DNA from: Planomicrobium sp. Y74
Lineage (GTDB): Bacteria > Bacillota > Bacilli > Bacillales_A > Planococcaceae
NCBI RefSeq assembly: GCF_003668635.1
Contig: NZ_RCWH01000003.1
Location: forward strand, 371,042-435,041
Direction: 5' to 3'
Length of the DNA stretch: 64,000 nucleotides
Position 1 is the stretch's first letter. Each line of letters opens with the position of its first letter. A program made the translations under genes and the position numbers. Below the pieces are notes generated by a model. It ran no database searches. It saw only the letters and a list, made by a program, of their open reading frames with translations, and was not told the DNA's origin. This document shows, in pieces, positions 40,518-50,142 of this stretch.

Positions 40518-41819
40518 ATGAAAGAGTTTAAATTCAAAAAAGGATTGCTCGCGTCATTACTGGTTACAACGAGTTTGCTGGCTGCTTGCGGGAACGGCGG
40601 AGATGAAGAAGGTTCTGCCGCTGAAGGCGATAAAGTAACAGTAGATATTTTCCAGTTCAAAGTGGAATTCAAGGAACAATTTGAAAATGTCGTGGAAATG
40701 TATGAAAAAGAAAACCCTGATGTAAATATTGAAATCACAACAGTAGGCGGCGGAGAAGATTACGGCGCGGCATTACGTTCGAAATTCGCTTCAGGCAACG
40801 AGCCTGCAATTTTCAATATCGGTGGTCCACAGGATGTTGCTGACTGGAAAGACAGCCTGGCTACTTTGTCAGACACAGCTGCTGCAGAAGCCGCGCTTGA
40901 CGGAACACTGGAAGGCGTTACAGTCGATTCGGAAGTTCTGGGCTTGCCTTATAACCAGGAAGGTTACGGATTCATCTACAACATTCGCCTATTTGAAGAA
41001 GCTGGAATCGATCCAGCATCGATCACAGATTTCGCAAGCCTGGAAGAAGCTGTGAAAACGTTGGATTCGAAAAAAGAAGAACTTGAAATCGAGTCGGTAT
41101 TCGCTTTGCCAGGCAAAGAAAAATGGGTAACCGGCTTGCATTTATCGAATACGTTCATCGCTCCGGAATTTAACCATAATGTTCTGGATGCATACGATTC
41201 GAAAACTATTGACTTCACATATTCAGATGCATTCAAGAAAATCCTTGATCTTCAAAACGAGTATTCGAAACAGCCGACAGTCAGCCTTGACTACTCGCAG
41301 CAGGTTGAAGAATTATTTTCATTGGAACGCGTAGCAATGATTCAGCAAGGGAACTGGGCTTACGGTTCAATCGCTGGAATCGATCCTGAATTCGCCGATA
41401 ATGGCATCGGCATGCTGCCGATACCGGTTGAAGGCTACGAAGAAGGCGGACTTCCTGTAGGCGTGCCGATGTACTGGGCAGTAAACAAAAATCATGATGA
41501 AGAAGTGGTTGAAGCTTCAAAAGAATTCATAGATTGGCTCTACACTTCAGAAGCTGGTAAAACAGCTGTAGTGGAAGATTTCAAATTCATCCCTGCCTAC
41601 GAAGGCTATGACACTTCGAAAATTTCAGATCCATTATCAAAAGCGGTTTACGATGCTTCAGAAGCTGGCGAAACAATCGGATGGGTATTCATGGGTTATC
41701 CGACAGGATGGGGCGAAGATGAACTTGGTTCTAATATCCAGAAATACTTGAGCGAAGAAGCGACATGGGAAGAAGTTGTCGATTCAGCGAAAGCCGCTTG
41801 GGAAACAAGCAGACAATAA
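40518..41819 (+). CDS. malE: Maltodextrin-binding lipoprotein
   Basis: Extracellular solute-binding protein of a CUT1 sugar importer, 433 residues. Lipoprotein signal with lipobox SLLAACGNG (Cys near residue 25), then the two-lobe type 1 SBP fold, with sugar-stacking Trp residues in the C-lobe (GNWAYGS, GWVFMGYPTGW). The frame opens upstream at a TTG in the operator, but AAGGGGG lies before ATG 40518. It is preceded by two MalR operators and followed by a hairpin that should stabilise or limit the transcript, giving more binding protein than permease. Confidence 0.93.
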   Translation: MKEFKFKKGLLASLLVTTSLLAACGNGGDEEGSAAEGDKVTVDIFQFKVEFKEQFENVVEMYEKENPDVNIEITTVGGGEDYGAALRSKFASGNEPAIFNIGGPQDVADWKDSLATLSDTAAAEAALDGTLEGVTVDSEVLGLPYNQEGYGFIYNIRLFEEAGIDPASITDFASLEEAVKTLDSKKEELEIESVFALPGKEKWVTGLHLSNTFIAPEFNHNVLDAYDSKTIDFTYSDAFKKILDLQNEYSKQPTVSLDYSQQVEELFSLERVAMIQQGNWAYGSIAGIDPEFADNGIGMLPIPVEGYEEGGLPVGVPMYWAVNKNHDEEVVEASKEFIDWLYTSEAGKTAVVEDFKFIPAYEGYDTSKISDPLSKAVYDASEAGETIGWVFMGYPTGWGEDELGSNIQKYLSEEATWEEVVDSAKAAWETSRQ

Positions 41820-41848
41820 AACAGTGAAATAAATAAGCTGGAGACAAG

Positions 41849-41880
41849 AACAAAGCAGCCTCTGTGCTGCTTTGTTTTGT
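41849..41880 (+). terminator. Intercistronic hairpin between malE and malF
   Basis: AACAAAGCAGC and GCTGCTTTGTT, perfect 11-bp stem, then TTGTCTTT. Probably a partial terminator or 3'-stabiliser setting malE above malFG expression. Confidence 0.75.
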
Positions 41881-41917
41881 CTTTCCGCTTCTATTGCAGA
41901 AAGGAAGGGCTTAGATT

Positions 41918-42778
41918 ATGCGTACGAAAGATTTTGCTTATTGGTTGTTCCTGGCCCCGGTCTTAATTGCTTTAACCCTTGTGGTGGTTGTGCCGATGCT
42001 GCTTGGTGTCTACTATTCCTTCACAAGCTGGAATGGTATCACGACAGGTGAATTTGTCGGCTTCCAAAATTATATCGATCTTTTGAAGGATGAGCGATTC
42101 CTTGATTCTTTATGGTTTACGACAAAATTCTCTGTAGTTTCGGTAATCCTCATTAATTTCATTGGTTTGTCATTGGCGCTGATTGTTACATCGCGCATTA
42201 AATCCAGTAATCTTCTCCGGACGACTTTCTTCATGCCGAACCTGATCGGCGGTTTGATCCTGGGATTCATCTGGCAATTTATCTTTATCAAAGTATTTGC
42301 GAGTGTCGGAGAAATGGTTGGCATGGAAAGCTTGCAGGTGTGGCTGTCCACGACAGAAACAGGTTTCTGGGGGCTAGTCATTTTAATGAGCTGGCAAATG
42401 GCCGGTTATATCATGGTAATTTACATAGCTTATTTACAAGGATTGCCAAAAGAACTGCTCGAAGCTTCTGAAATAGACGGAGCATCATCATTTCAGCGTT
42501 TCCGCTATATCGTCTTTCCATTGGTTGCGCCGGCATTTACTGTCAGCATGTTCCTGACTTTGTCGAATACATTCAAACTATATGACCAAAACCTGTCTTT
42601 GACAGGGGGCGGACCCTATAATTCGACTGAGATGGTGGCCATGGAAATATTCAATACAGCATTTGTACAGAATACATTCGCATATGCGCAGGCAAAAGCG
42701 ATCATTTTCTTTGTGATCGTTGCAATTGTTGCGTTGTTTCAGGTTTATTGGAATAAACGCCGGGAGGTTGAAATGTAA
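41918..42778 (+). CDS. malF: Maltodextrin ABC permease MalF-like
   Basis: Membrane subunit with six predicted transmembrane helices, 286 residues. The cytoplasmic EAA loop that docks on the ATPase is seen as EASEIDGASSFQRFRYIVFP. Unlike enteric MalF it lacks the large periplasmic loop, as usual in Firmicutes. GGAAGGG precedes the ATG. Its stop overlaps the malG ATG by one base (TAATG), so the two subunits are translationally coupled. Confidence 0.93.
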   Translation: MRTKDFAYWLFLAPVLIALTLVVVVPMLLGVYYSFTSWNGITTGEFVGFQNYIDLLKDERFLDSLWFTTKFSVVSVILINFIGLSLALIVTSRIKSSNLLRTTFFMPNLIGGLILGFIWQFIFIKVFASVGEMVGMESLQVWLSTTETGFWGLVILMSWQMAGYIMVIYIAYLQGLPKELLEASEIDGASSFQRFRYIVFPLVAPAFTVSMFLTLSNTFKLYDQNLSLTGGGPYNSTEMVAMEIFNTAFVQNTFAYAQAKAIIFFVIVAIVALFQVYWNKRREVEM

Positions 42779-43593
42779 TGAGAAAAAAGAAGAATTGGAA
42801 ATTGGAGATTCTCGGGGTTCTTCTCGGCATTTTATGGCTATTGCCCTTTTACCTGATGTTCGTCAACTCATTCAAAACGAAGAAAGAGATATTCACGGAT
42901 GTGACAAGTCCTCCGGAGCAATGGAGTTTTGACAATTACATCACGGCTTTTCAAGAACTCGATTTTTTGCAGACCTTATTCAATTCATTGCTCATCACCG
43001 TCTCAAGTGTCGTGCTGATTATTATCTCTTCAGCGATGGCGGCATACGCGCTGTCCAGGGCGAAAAGCCGGATCAGCACCATCCTGTTTTTCATGTTTGT
43101 AGCGGCAATGCTTATTCCATTTCAATCGGTCATGATTCCGCTTGTTACAGTATTCGGCCAATTTGAAATGCTGAACCGCGGCGGCCTGATTTTCATGTAC
43201 ATCGGATTTGGTGCCAGCCTGTCGATTTTCCTGTATCACGGTGCATTGAACAATATTCCGAAATCATTGGACGAAGCGGCGCGTATCGACGGCGCCAACC
43301 GTTGGCAGGTTTTCTGGCACATCATTTTCCCGATGCTGAAGCCGATAACCGTAACGGTCGCTATTTTGAACATCATCTGGATTTGGAACGATTATCTTCT
43401 GCCATCCTTGGTTATCAATAAAACCGGAAGCGAAACTATTCCGTTGAAGATGTTTTTCTTCTTCGGGGAATATACAAAACAATGGCATCTGGCACTTGCA
43501 GGGCTAACACTCGCAATTTTGCCGGTCATCATCTTTTATTTCTTCGCACAGCGATCGATCATCAAAGGCGTATCGGATGGTGCCATAAAGTAA
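42778..43593 (+). CDS. malG: Maltodextrin ABC permease MalG-like
   Basis: Second membrane subunit of the importer, 271 residues with six transmembrane helices and the EAA loop EAARIDGANRWQVFWHIIFP. The start ATG overlaps the malF stop, and GGGAGG lies within the end of malF. It ends 13 bp before the LacI-type regulator, which is therefore in the same transcript. Confidence 0.93.
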   Translation: MRKKKNWKLEILGVLLGILWLLPFYLMFVNSFKTKKEIFTDVTSPPEQWSFDNYITAFQELDFLQTLFNSLLITVSSVVLIIISSAMAAYALSRAKSRISTILFFMFVAAMLIPFQSVMIPLVTVFGQFEMLNRGGLIFMYIGFGASLSIFLYHGALNNIPKSLDEAARIDGANRWQVFWHIIFPMLKPITVTVAILNIIWIWNDYLLPSLVINKTGSETIPLKMFFFFGEYTKQWHLALAGLTLAILPVIIFYFFAQRSIIKGVSDGAIK

Positions 43594-43606
43594 AGGGGAG
43601 ATTAAT

Positions 43607-44626
43607 ATGGCAGTTACGATTAAAGATGTTGCGAAAGCGGCGGCGGTATCACCGGCAACTGTGTCCCGTGTAATAGCCGATAATCCACGAATCAGTGAAG
43701 ATACAAAAAGGAAAGTCCGTGAAACGATGAAACAGCTCGGGTATTATCCGAACTTCCAGGCGCGCAATCTGGTTATTCAAAAAACCCAGACAATCGGCGT
43801 CATCATGGCAGATTCGGCGACCCTTGCTTTTCAAAACCCGTTCTTTCCGGAAGTGCTCCGCGGCATCTCGAGCCGCGCTCATGAAAGCCAGTACGGACTG
43901 TATTTGTCGACTGGTGCGACTACCGAAGAAATCTATGAAGAAGTCATTTCCATGACCCAGGGAAAAAGGGTCGATGGCATTATACTTTTATACTCCAGAA
44001 TCGGCGACAAAATCATGGAATACCTATACAATAGCAATATTCCATTTTCAGTCGTCGGCCGCCCGGATGTCCATACCGAATCGATTTCCTTTGTCGATAA
44101 TGATAATGTCGGCAATTCGTATGAAGTCGTCAATTACCTGATCGGCTTAAGCCATCAGCGGATTGCTTACGTAGGTGGCGGATTGGAATATGTGGTGTCA
44201 TTGGACCGCCTGAAGGGGTATAGAAAAGCAATAGAAAAAGAGGGGATCAGCTACGACCCCGAATTGATCGTCAATCAGTCGATCAGCTCCGGACTGGAAG
44301 AGCAGTCAGTCAAAAGATTGATGCAGCTCGACCAGCCGCCGACAGCAATCGTCACTCATGACGATTTGATCGCCTATGAACTGATCAGTTATCTGCAGGA
44401 TATGAAAATCGATGTTCCCGGCGATGTTTCGGTATTGAGTTTCAATAACCACTCGCTTTCAGAACATCTGAAACCGCCGCTCAGCACCGTGGATATTTCA
44501 ATTTATGAACTTGGTCTTCATGCAGCGGAACTGGTACTTGAAAAAATTAAAGACAGGGAGGCACCGGTGAGAGAAGTTACGGTTCCTTCCCGGCTGATAG
44601 AACGTGGTTCTTGCCGAAGTCTTTGA
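43607..44626 (+). CDS. malR: LacI/GalR family repressor of the maltodextrin genes
   Basis: 339 residues: N-terminal helix-turn-helix (VTIKDVAKAAAVSPATVSRV) with hinge helix, then a periplasmic-binding-protein-like effector domain. Context and the matching palindromes at 40389 and 40476 identify it as the local maltose/maltodextrin regulator (MalR type), which would autoregulate because it lies in the malEFG transcript. GGGGAG precedes the ATG. The effector (maltose or another oligosaccharide) cannot be read. Confidence 0.9.
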   Translation: MAVTIKDVAKAAAVSPATVSRVIADNPRISEDTKRKVRETMKQLGYYPNFQARNLVIQKTQTIGVIMADSATLAFQNPFFPEVLRGISSRAHESQYGLYLSTGATTEEIYEEVISMTQGKRVDGIILLYSRIGDKIMEYLYNSNIPFSVVGRPDVHTESISFVDNDNVGNSYEVVNYLIGLSHQRIAYVGGGLEYVVSLDRLKGYRKAIEKEGISYDPELIVNQSISSGLEEQSVKRLMQLDQPPTAIVTHDDLIAYELISYLQDMKIDVPGDVSVLSFNNHSLSEHLKPPLSTVDISIYELGLHAAELVLEKIKDREAPVREVTVPSRLIERGSCRSL

Positions 44627-44638
44627 AAGGAAATGAAC

Positions 44639-46255
44639 ATGAACAAAAAATGGTGGAAAGAAGCAGTTGCATATGAAGTTTATCCGAGAAGCTTTATGGA
44701 TTCAAACGGCGACGGCATTGGCGATATTAACGGAGTAACAGCCAAACTCGATTATCTGAAGGAATTAGGTATTGATGTCATCTGGATTTGCCCGATGTAC
44801 AAATCGCCGAACGATGACAACGGCTATGATATCAGTGATTACCAGGATATTATGGATGAGCTGGGAACGATGGATGATTTTGACCGTCTGCTGGCAGAAG
44901 TCCATGCACGCGGCATGAAACTGATTATCGACTTGGTCATCAACCACACCAGTGATGAACACCCCTGGTTCAAGGAATCCCGCTCGTCACTCGATAATCC
45001 GAAGCGTGACTGGTATGTATGGCGTGACAAACCGACAAACTGGAAAAGCATTTTCGGGGGACCAGCATGGGAATACGATGAAAAGACAGGACAATATTAT
45101 TTGCATATTTTCTCGAAGAAACAGCCGGATTTGAACTGGGAAAACCTGGAAGTACGCAAAGCCTTGTATGATATGGTCAATTGGTGGCTCGACAAAGGAA
45201 TCGATGGGTTCCGGGTGGACGCCATCAGCCACATCAAAAAAGATTTTACTGACTTGCCGTTGGAAGAAGGCAAGCCCTATCTGCCGGCCTGGGAAAAAAT
45301 GATGAATGTCGATGGCATCCAGCCGCTTCTCACGGAACTTCGTGATGAAACTTTCGCCAAATACGATATCATGACGGTTGGCGAAGCGAATGGCGTATCC
45401 GCTGAAGACATCGAAGAATGGATCAGTGAAGAAAACGGCAAATTCAATATGGTCTTTCAATTTGAAGATTTAGGTCTCTGGGACGATGAAGTACGAAAAG
45501 GCGTCAATGTGCCGGAATTGAAAAAAGTTTTGACCCGCTGGCAAAATGGCGTCGAAGGGATTGGCTGGAACGCCTTATTCATTGAAAATCATGACAGACC
45601 ACGTGCAGTTTCAACTTGGGGCAATGACAGCATCTACTGGCGTGAAAGCGCCACATCGATGGCGTGTATGTATTTCTTTATGCAAGGCACTCCTTTCATC
45701 TATCAGGGGCAAGAAATTGGCATGACGAATGCGCCGTTCGAAAAAATCGAACAATACGATGATGTCCAGACGCATAATCTGTATTTCTATAATCTGGCGG
45801 AAGGCATGGAACACGATGCGGTGATGACGCTGATCAAAGCGACAAGCCGTGATCACTCGCGGACTCCGATGCAATGGGACAGCAGTCCAAACGCCGGATT
45901 CTCCACGAACCAACCTTGGATCTATACAAATCCGAACTACGAGTGGCTGAATGTTGAAGCGCAAAAACACAACCCCCATTCTGTGCTTTCCTTCTACAAG
46001 CAAATGATCGCACTTCGCAAACAGATGAATGTGCTCGTTTACGGTAAATATGAATTAAAGGAACTGGGTTTCGAAGACGTATACGCCTACACGCGCGAAG
46101 ACGAAGATTCGAAAGTATTGGTCGTTTCAAATCTGGGGCCGAACCGTTACCGCTGGAATGAACCTGAAAACCGCGGTCTGCTGCTGTCGAATTACGAACT
46201 TGTCGATCCGGCAGAAATCCGCCCATACGAAGCAAGAGTCTACCAAATTAAATAA
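44639..46255 (+). CDS. GH13 alpha-glucosidase, predicted alpha-1,4 type (copy 2)
   Basis: 538-residue cytoplasmic alpha-glucosidase. Catalytic residues in GFRVDAISH, TVGEANG and ENHDRPR. Ala after the nucleophile predicts maltose/maltodextrin (alpha-1,4) preference, in contrast to the Val of the first paralogue. An ATG at 44633 is only two bases after AAAGG, so ATG 44639 (eight bases) is preferred. It is 12 bp after malR and ends the mal operon before a terminator. More similar to copy 3 (50143) than to copy 1. Confidence 0.93.
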   Translation: MNKKWWKEAVAYEVYPRSFMDSNGDGIGDINGVTAKLDYLKELGIDVIWICPMYKSPNDDNGYDISDYQDIMDELGTMDDFDRLLAEVHARGMKLIIDLVINHTSDEHPWFKESRSSLDNPKRDWYVWRDKPTNWKSIFGGPAWEYDEKTGQYYLHIFSKKQPDLNWENLEVRKALYDMVNWWLDKGIDGFRVDAISHIKKDFTDLPLEEGKPYLPAWEKMMNVDGIQPLLTELRDETFAKYDIMTVGEANGVSAEDIEEWISEENGKFNMVFQFEDLGLWDDEVRKGVNVPELKKVLTRWQNGVEGIGWNALFIENHDRPRAVSTWGNDSIYWRESATSMACMYFFMQGTPFIYQGQEIGMTNAPFEKIEQYDDVQTHNLYFYNLAEGMEHDAVMTLIKATSRDHSRTPMQWDSSPNAGFSTNQPWIYTNPNYEWLNVEAQKHNPHSVLSFYKQMIALRKQMNVLVYGKYELKELGFEDVYAYTREDEDSKVLVVSNLGPNRYRWNEPENRGLLLSNYELVDPAEIRPYEARVYQIK

Positions 46256-46263
46256 GCGAACAG

Positions 46264-46301
46264 AAAAAGGGCGGACCCGATTGGGTCTGCCCTTTTTTAA
46301 T
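46264..46301 (+). terminator. Terminator of the mal operon
   Basis: AAAAAGGGCGGACCC and GGGTCTGCCCTTTTT (one G.T), loop GATT, T-rich tail. Confidence 0.93.
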
Positions 46302-46347
46302 TGTTAAAAAGTAATATTTTGTATAACTGTGTGGATAGGGTTTTTGG

Positions 46348-46512
46348 TGTCCAGACTCCAACGGCCCAACTCTTCGGGTCATAAGCCATCCCATGTCTAG
46401 ACTCCAACGACCATCTCCTCGGACTTAAGCTGTCCTTCCTGCACGGCAAAATGCGCCGCTTCGGAAGTTCATCTTAAGCCTGTCGGAGCTGAACGGCCGT
46501 TGTCGCTTTTCG
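46348..46512 (-). repeat. Structured repeat locus R3 (one full and one partial copy)
   Basis: On the minus strand R3b (46512-46394) begins GAAAAGCGAC two bases after the pgi stop, has outer stem AACGGCC/GGTCGTT, inner stem AGCTCC/GGAGAT, third stem GGCTTAAG/CTTAAGTCC, and ends GGAGTCTAGACA. R3a (46390-46348) is only the right half of an R2-like copy, ending GGAGTCTGGACA. Same orientation as pgi. Confidence 0.82.
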
Positions 46513-46513
46513 T

Positions 46514-47794
46514 TTAATACCCTGGCTTCTCCAATAATTTAAAGATGTTGTTTTTATAATCCTCAACGCCCGGCTGGTCGAATGGGTTGATGTCCAGCAA
46601 GTAGGCGCTGTATGCGCAGGAAATCATATAGAAATAAAACAGGTGGCCCAGATGGAATTCGTCCATCTTGTCGATTGTCAGGCTCATTTGCGGAACACCG
46701 CCGTCCAGATGCGCGGAGGAAGTTCCTTTGTAGGCGACATGATTGAATTCCTGCAGGCTGATGCCAGCGAGGTAATTCAATTCGTCTCCATCATTTTCCG
46801 CTTCGAATACAGTCAGGTCTTCGTTGCTTTCCTTGATCAGCAGGAAACTTTCGAAAAGATTGCGGATGCCGTCCTGGATGTACTGGCCCATTGAATGAAG
46901 GTCGGTAGTGAATGATACAGAAGCAGGGAAAATGCCTTTGCCTTCTTTCCCTTCACTTTCGCCGAATAATTGCTTCCACCATTCCTGGACATAAGCCAAC
47001 TTCGGTTCAAACGTGGCCATCACTTCAGTTGTATAGCCTTCTGTATACAGATAATGGCGGGCAGCGGCATAGCGGATTGCTGTGTTGGTTTCAGGATTGA
47101 ATGCCTGATAAGCCTCTTCGGCATCTTTTGCTCCGGCCATCAAATCCGACACCGAGAATCCGGCAGCTGCAATCGGCAGCAATCCGACAGCAGTGAATAC
47201 TGAGTAACGTCCGCCGACATCTTCAGGTACAACAAAGCGTTCGTAGCCGTTTTCAATCGCCAGATTCACCAGTGCACCTTTTTCGGCATCAGTCGTTACG
47301 ATGATTCTTTCAGCAGCTGCATCGCCGTAACGGTCTTCCATATATTTTTTCAGGAAGCGGAAAGCGAGGGCTGGCTCTGTCGTTTTCCCCGATTTTGAAA
47401 TGACATTGACCATCACTTCCTTGCTGTCGAGATGGGCAAGCAGCTGTTTCAAATATTCGCCGCTGACCTGATGTCCGGCAAAGAGCACTTCGGTTTTTTT
47501 ATCGCCTTTATTGAAATAAGGGGACAGTGCCGTTAATGCGGCTTTGGCACCCAGATAGGATCCGCCGATTCCGATTACGACCAAAACTTCCGCTTTTTCC
47601 TGAATCACATCAGCGGTTTTTTGGATACGCTCCATAAATTCAGGCTGAACGGTGCTCGGCCAATCAAGCCATCCAAGAAAATCGGAACCTCTTCCTTCTT
47701 TATTGTATAAATTGTCGTGAATCGCTTTTAACGCCGCTTTTTTTTCGTCCGTCAAAACAGTTTCGAAGGACCCTGAATATGTAAGCTCAATCAT
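46514..47794 (-). CDS. pgi: Glucose-6-phosphate isomerase, C-terminus possibly shortened
   Basis: Interconverts glucose-6-phosphate and fructose-6-phosphate, 426 residues. Signature motifs VISKSGKTTEPALAF and the closing GVEDYKNNIFKLLEKPGY are clear, and the catalytic Glu/His regions are intact. B. subtilis PGI is about 450 residues and continues some 15-20 residues past the KPGF motif; here the TAA comes right after KPGY and is followed two bases later by structured repeat R3. GGGAG is seven bases before the ATG. It links the glucose released by the mal cluster to glycolysis but is transcribed on the opposite strand. Confidence 0.92.
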   Translation of the reverse strand: MIELTYSGSFETVLTDEKKAALKAIHDNLYNKEGRGSDFLGWLDWPSTVQPEFMERIQKTADVIQEKAEVLVVIGIGGSYLGAKAALTALSPYFNKGDKKTEVLFAGHQVSGEYLKQLLAHLDSKEVMVNVISKSGKTTEPALAFRFLKKYMEDRYGDAAAERIIVTTDAEKGALVNLAIENGYERFVVPEDVGGRYSVFTAVGLLPIAAAGFSVSDLMAGAKDAEEAYQAFNPETNTAIRYAAARHYLYTEGYTTEVMATFEPKLAYVQEWWKQLFGESEGKEGKGIFPASVSFTTDLHSMGQYIQDGIRNLFESFLLIKESNEDLTVFEAENDGDELNYLAGISLQEFNHVAYKGTSSAHLDGGVPQMSLTIDKMDEFHLGHLFYFYMISCAYSAYLLDINPFDQPGVEDYKNNIFKLLEKPGY

Positions 47795-47938
47795 GCGAAA
47801 ACTCCCTTTCCTTTTCTCTCAAGTTTACCATATTCACAGGGTCAACACCTTATTGCATATGCTATTTACGGAAGTCTTTCATTTCAAGGGTAACCCATAA
47901 TCTGGTAAGCTGTAAGTTAAGGAAGTGAGGGTAAAGAA

Positions 47939-49951
47939 ATGAAAAAAACAATTATAGGGACATTTATTTTGGCAATGGCGTTTTTTCTTTCAGGCTGCCA
48001 GGGACAAGGAACGCCGGAAGATCGATTAGCCGAATACATAGACCACTGGAATAATCTCGAATTTGAAGAGATGTATGGGCAATATTTGAATGAAGGAACG
48101 AAAGCGGCTTATGGAACTGAAGAATTCGTCGACCGCCAGCTGAAACTTCATGAAGACCTTGGCATAGAAAACCTTGAAGTGACTTTTACGGAAGCTTCGG
48201 AAGATACTGAATGGGAAGAAGAGCAGTCGGCTGATTTTCCGGTGCAGGTGTCAATGGATACACTCGCCGGCCCAGTTGAATTTGAAGAAACCATGAGTCT
48301 TCTATATGAAGAAACTGAAGAAGCTGGAAACTGGTATGTCGAGTGGACGCCTTCTTTCATTTTTCCGCAGCTTGAAGCCGGTGATCCGGTGCGTATCAGC
48401 AGGGAGGCAGCAGCGAGAGGGGAATTGTATGACCGCAACGACCAGCCGCTCGCTATCAATGGCACCGGCAGATCAATCGGAGTTGTGCCGGAAAAATTCA
48501 CGAATGACACGGATAAAGAACAACTTGCCGAATTGCTCGGCATGTCTGCAGAAGAAATCGATCGGCAATTGAACCAGAATTGGGTGCAGAATAACCTGGG
48601 CCAATTTGTGCCTCTCAGTAAAACTTCGAATGACAACACGGAATTGCTCGAACAGGTATTGGAAATTCCGGGCACAATGCATCAGGAAACCGCCATGCGT
48701 GAATATCCTTACGGTGAAGCCTTGTCACATTTGATCGGTTACATCGGTCCGATTACGGCTGAACAGCTGACCGAGTTGCAGGAACAGGGCTATACGGAAA
48801 ATGATATGATCGGCCGCCAAGGGCTTGAACGCCAATTAGAAGAGCGGCTGCGCGGCGAAGACGGTATGCGCATCTATATCGATAAAGAGCAGGAACAGAT
48901 CACTGTGGCAGAAAAGCAGGCGGTAGACGGTGAAAAGATCCAGTTGACGATTGACGCTGAATTGCAGCAGGTTGCTTATGATTCAATGGGCGGGGAAGCA
49001 GGAACGTCTGCAGCAGTCGATCCAGAGACGGGTGAAACGCTGGTGCTGTTAAGCTCTCCGGGCTTTAACCCCGACGAATTCATGCTGGGCATGAGCGGTG
49101 AACGCTACGAAGAATTAAAAGAGGATCCTTTGATGCCTCTCTACAATCGTTTTGCCCAGAGCTATGCACCGGGATCGACGATAAAACCGGTTACAGCGGC
49201 AATCGGCCTCGAAGCTGGAACACTCGACCCGGCGGATGGCCTGACAATTGACGGAGAAACATGGCAAAAAGATGATTGGGGCGGCTACGAGGTGACGCGA
49301 GTACATCCGGAAGCTCCCAATCCGATTGATTTGAATAAAGCGCTTGTTTATTCGGATAATATCTATTTTGCGAGACAAGCGTTGGAAATGGGAAGAAGTA
49401 CGTTAGTGGAAGGGCTGGAAAACTTCGCTTTTGGTGAAGAGATTCCTTATCCGCTCGCGCTGCAGTCTTCACAAATTTCGAATGACGGGACCCTCTCTTC
49501 TGAAGGGCAGCAGGCAGACACCTCATTTGGCCAGGGGCAGATGCTGGCGAATATTCTTCACTTGGCAGCTGTTTACCAGCCGTTTCTGACAGATGGCGTC
49601 ATGCATAAACCGACGTTGCTGCTTGAAGAAGAAGATGCGCAAGTCTGGAAGGACAGATTGCTTTCAGCGGAGAATGCGGAAATTCTTCGCACCGATTTGC
49701 GGACCGTCGTAGTTGATGGATTCGCACAAGAGGCGAATCTTAAAAATATTCCGCTGGCCGGCAAAACCGGTACCGCTGAGCTGAAGGCAGCTGGCGAAGA
49801 AAGCGGACAGGACAACGGCTTCTTCATCGCCTATGATTCCGCTAATCCCGAATTCATCATCGCAATGATGGTGGAAGATGTAGGAGACAACGATGGCAGT
49901 GCCTATGTAGCAGGTATGGTCGGGGAGACATTTACACAGTTCTACGAGTAA
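47939..49951 (+). CDS. MecA/PBP3-like class B penicillin-binding protein (lipoprotein)
   Basis: Peptidoglycan transpeptidase of 670 residues. Lipobox FFLSGC with Cys20, a MecA N-terminal NTF2-like domain (about 25-145), the PBP dimerisation domain (about 150-310), and the transpeptidase domain (about 345-668) with Ser413-Thr-Ile-Lys416, Ser472-Asp-Asn and Lys609-Thr-Gly. It corresponds to B. subtilis PbpC (PBP3), an enzyme with low beta-lactam affinity. GTGAGGG precedes the ATG. No mecR/blaR-like regulator is adjacent. Confidence 0.92.
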   Translation: MKKTIIGTFILAMAFFLSGCQGQGTPEDRLAEYIDHWNNLEFEEMYGQYLNEGTKAAYGTEEFVDRQLKLHEDLGIENLEVTFTEASEDTEWEEEQSADFPVQVSMDTLAGPVEFEETMSLLYEETEEAGNWYVEWTPSFIFPQLEAGDPVRISREAAARGELYDRNDQPLAINGTGRSIGVVPEKFTNDTDKEQLAELLGMSAEEIDRQLNQNWVQNNLGQFVPLSKTSNDNTELLEQVLEIPGTMHQETAMREYPYGEALSHLIGYIGPITAEQLTELQEQGYTENDMIGRQGLERQLEERLRGEDGMRIYIDKEQEQITVAEKQAVDGEKIQLTIDAELQQVAYDSMGGEAGTSAAVDPETGETLVLLSSPGFNPDEFMLGMSGERYEELKEDPLMPLYNRFAQSYAPGSTIKPVTAAIGLEAGTLDPADGLTIDGETWQKDDWGGYEVTRVHPEAPNPIDLNKALVYSDNIYFARQALEMGRSTLVEGLENFAFGEEIPYPLALQSSQISNDGTLSSEGQQADTSFGQGQMLANILHLAAVYQPFLTDGVMHKPTLLLEEEDAQVWKDRLLSAENAEILRTDLRTVVVDGFAQEANLKNIPLAGKTGTAELKAAGEESGQDNGFFIAYDSANPEFIIAMMVEDVGDNDGSAYVAGMVGETFTQFYE

Positions 49952-49962
49952 CACAGGAATCG

Positions 49963-49993
49963 CCAACTTATTACAAGGTGGCGGTTTTTATTG
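49963..49993 (+). terminator. Terminator after the PBP gene
   Basis: CGCCAACTT pairs with AAGGTGGCG (one mismatch), then GTTTTT. Confidence 0.8.
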
Positions 49994-50142
49994 TATATAA
50001 AAGAGTTTTACTTTATGTTCAAATAATCATCAAAAATGCATCATAAAAGCAGGTTTTTTGGGGCGTTTAGAGAATAATATTTATAGAAGAGAATTTAAGT
50101 CTGCAACTGCCTGAAAAAGTGTTAGGAAAGAAGGGGGAAAGC

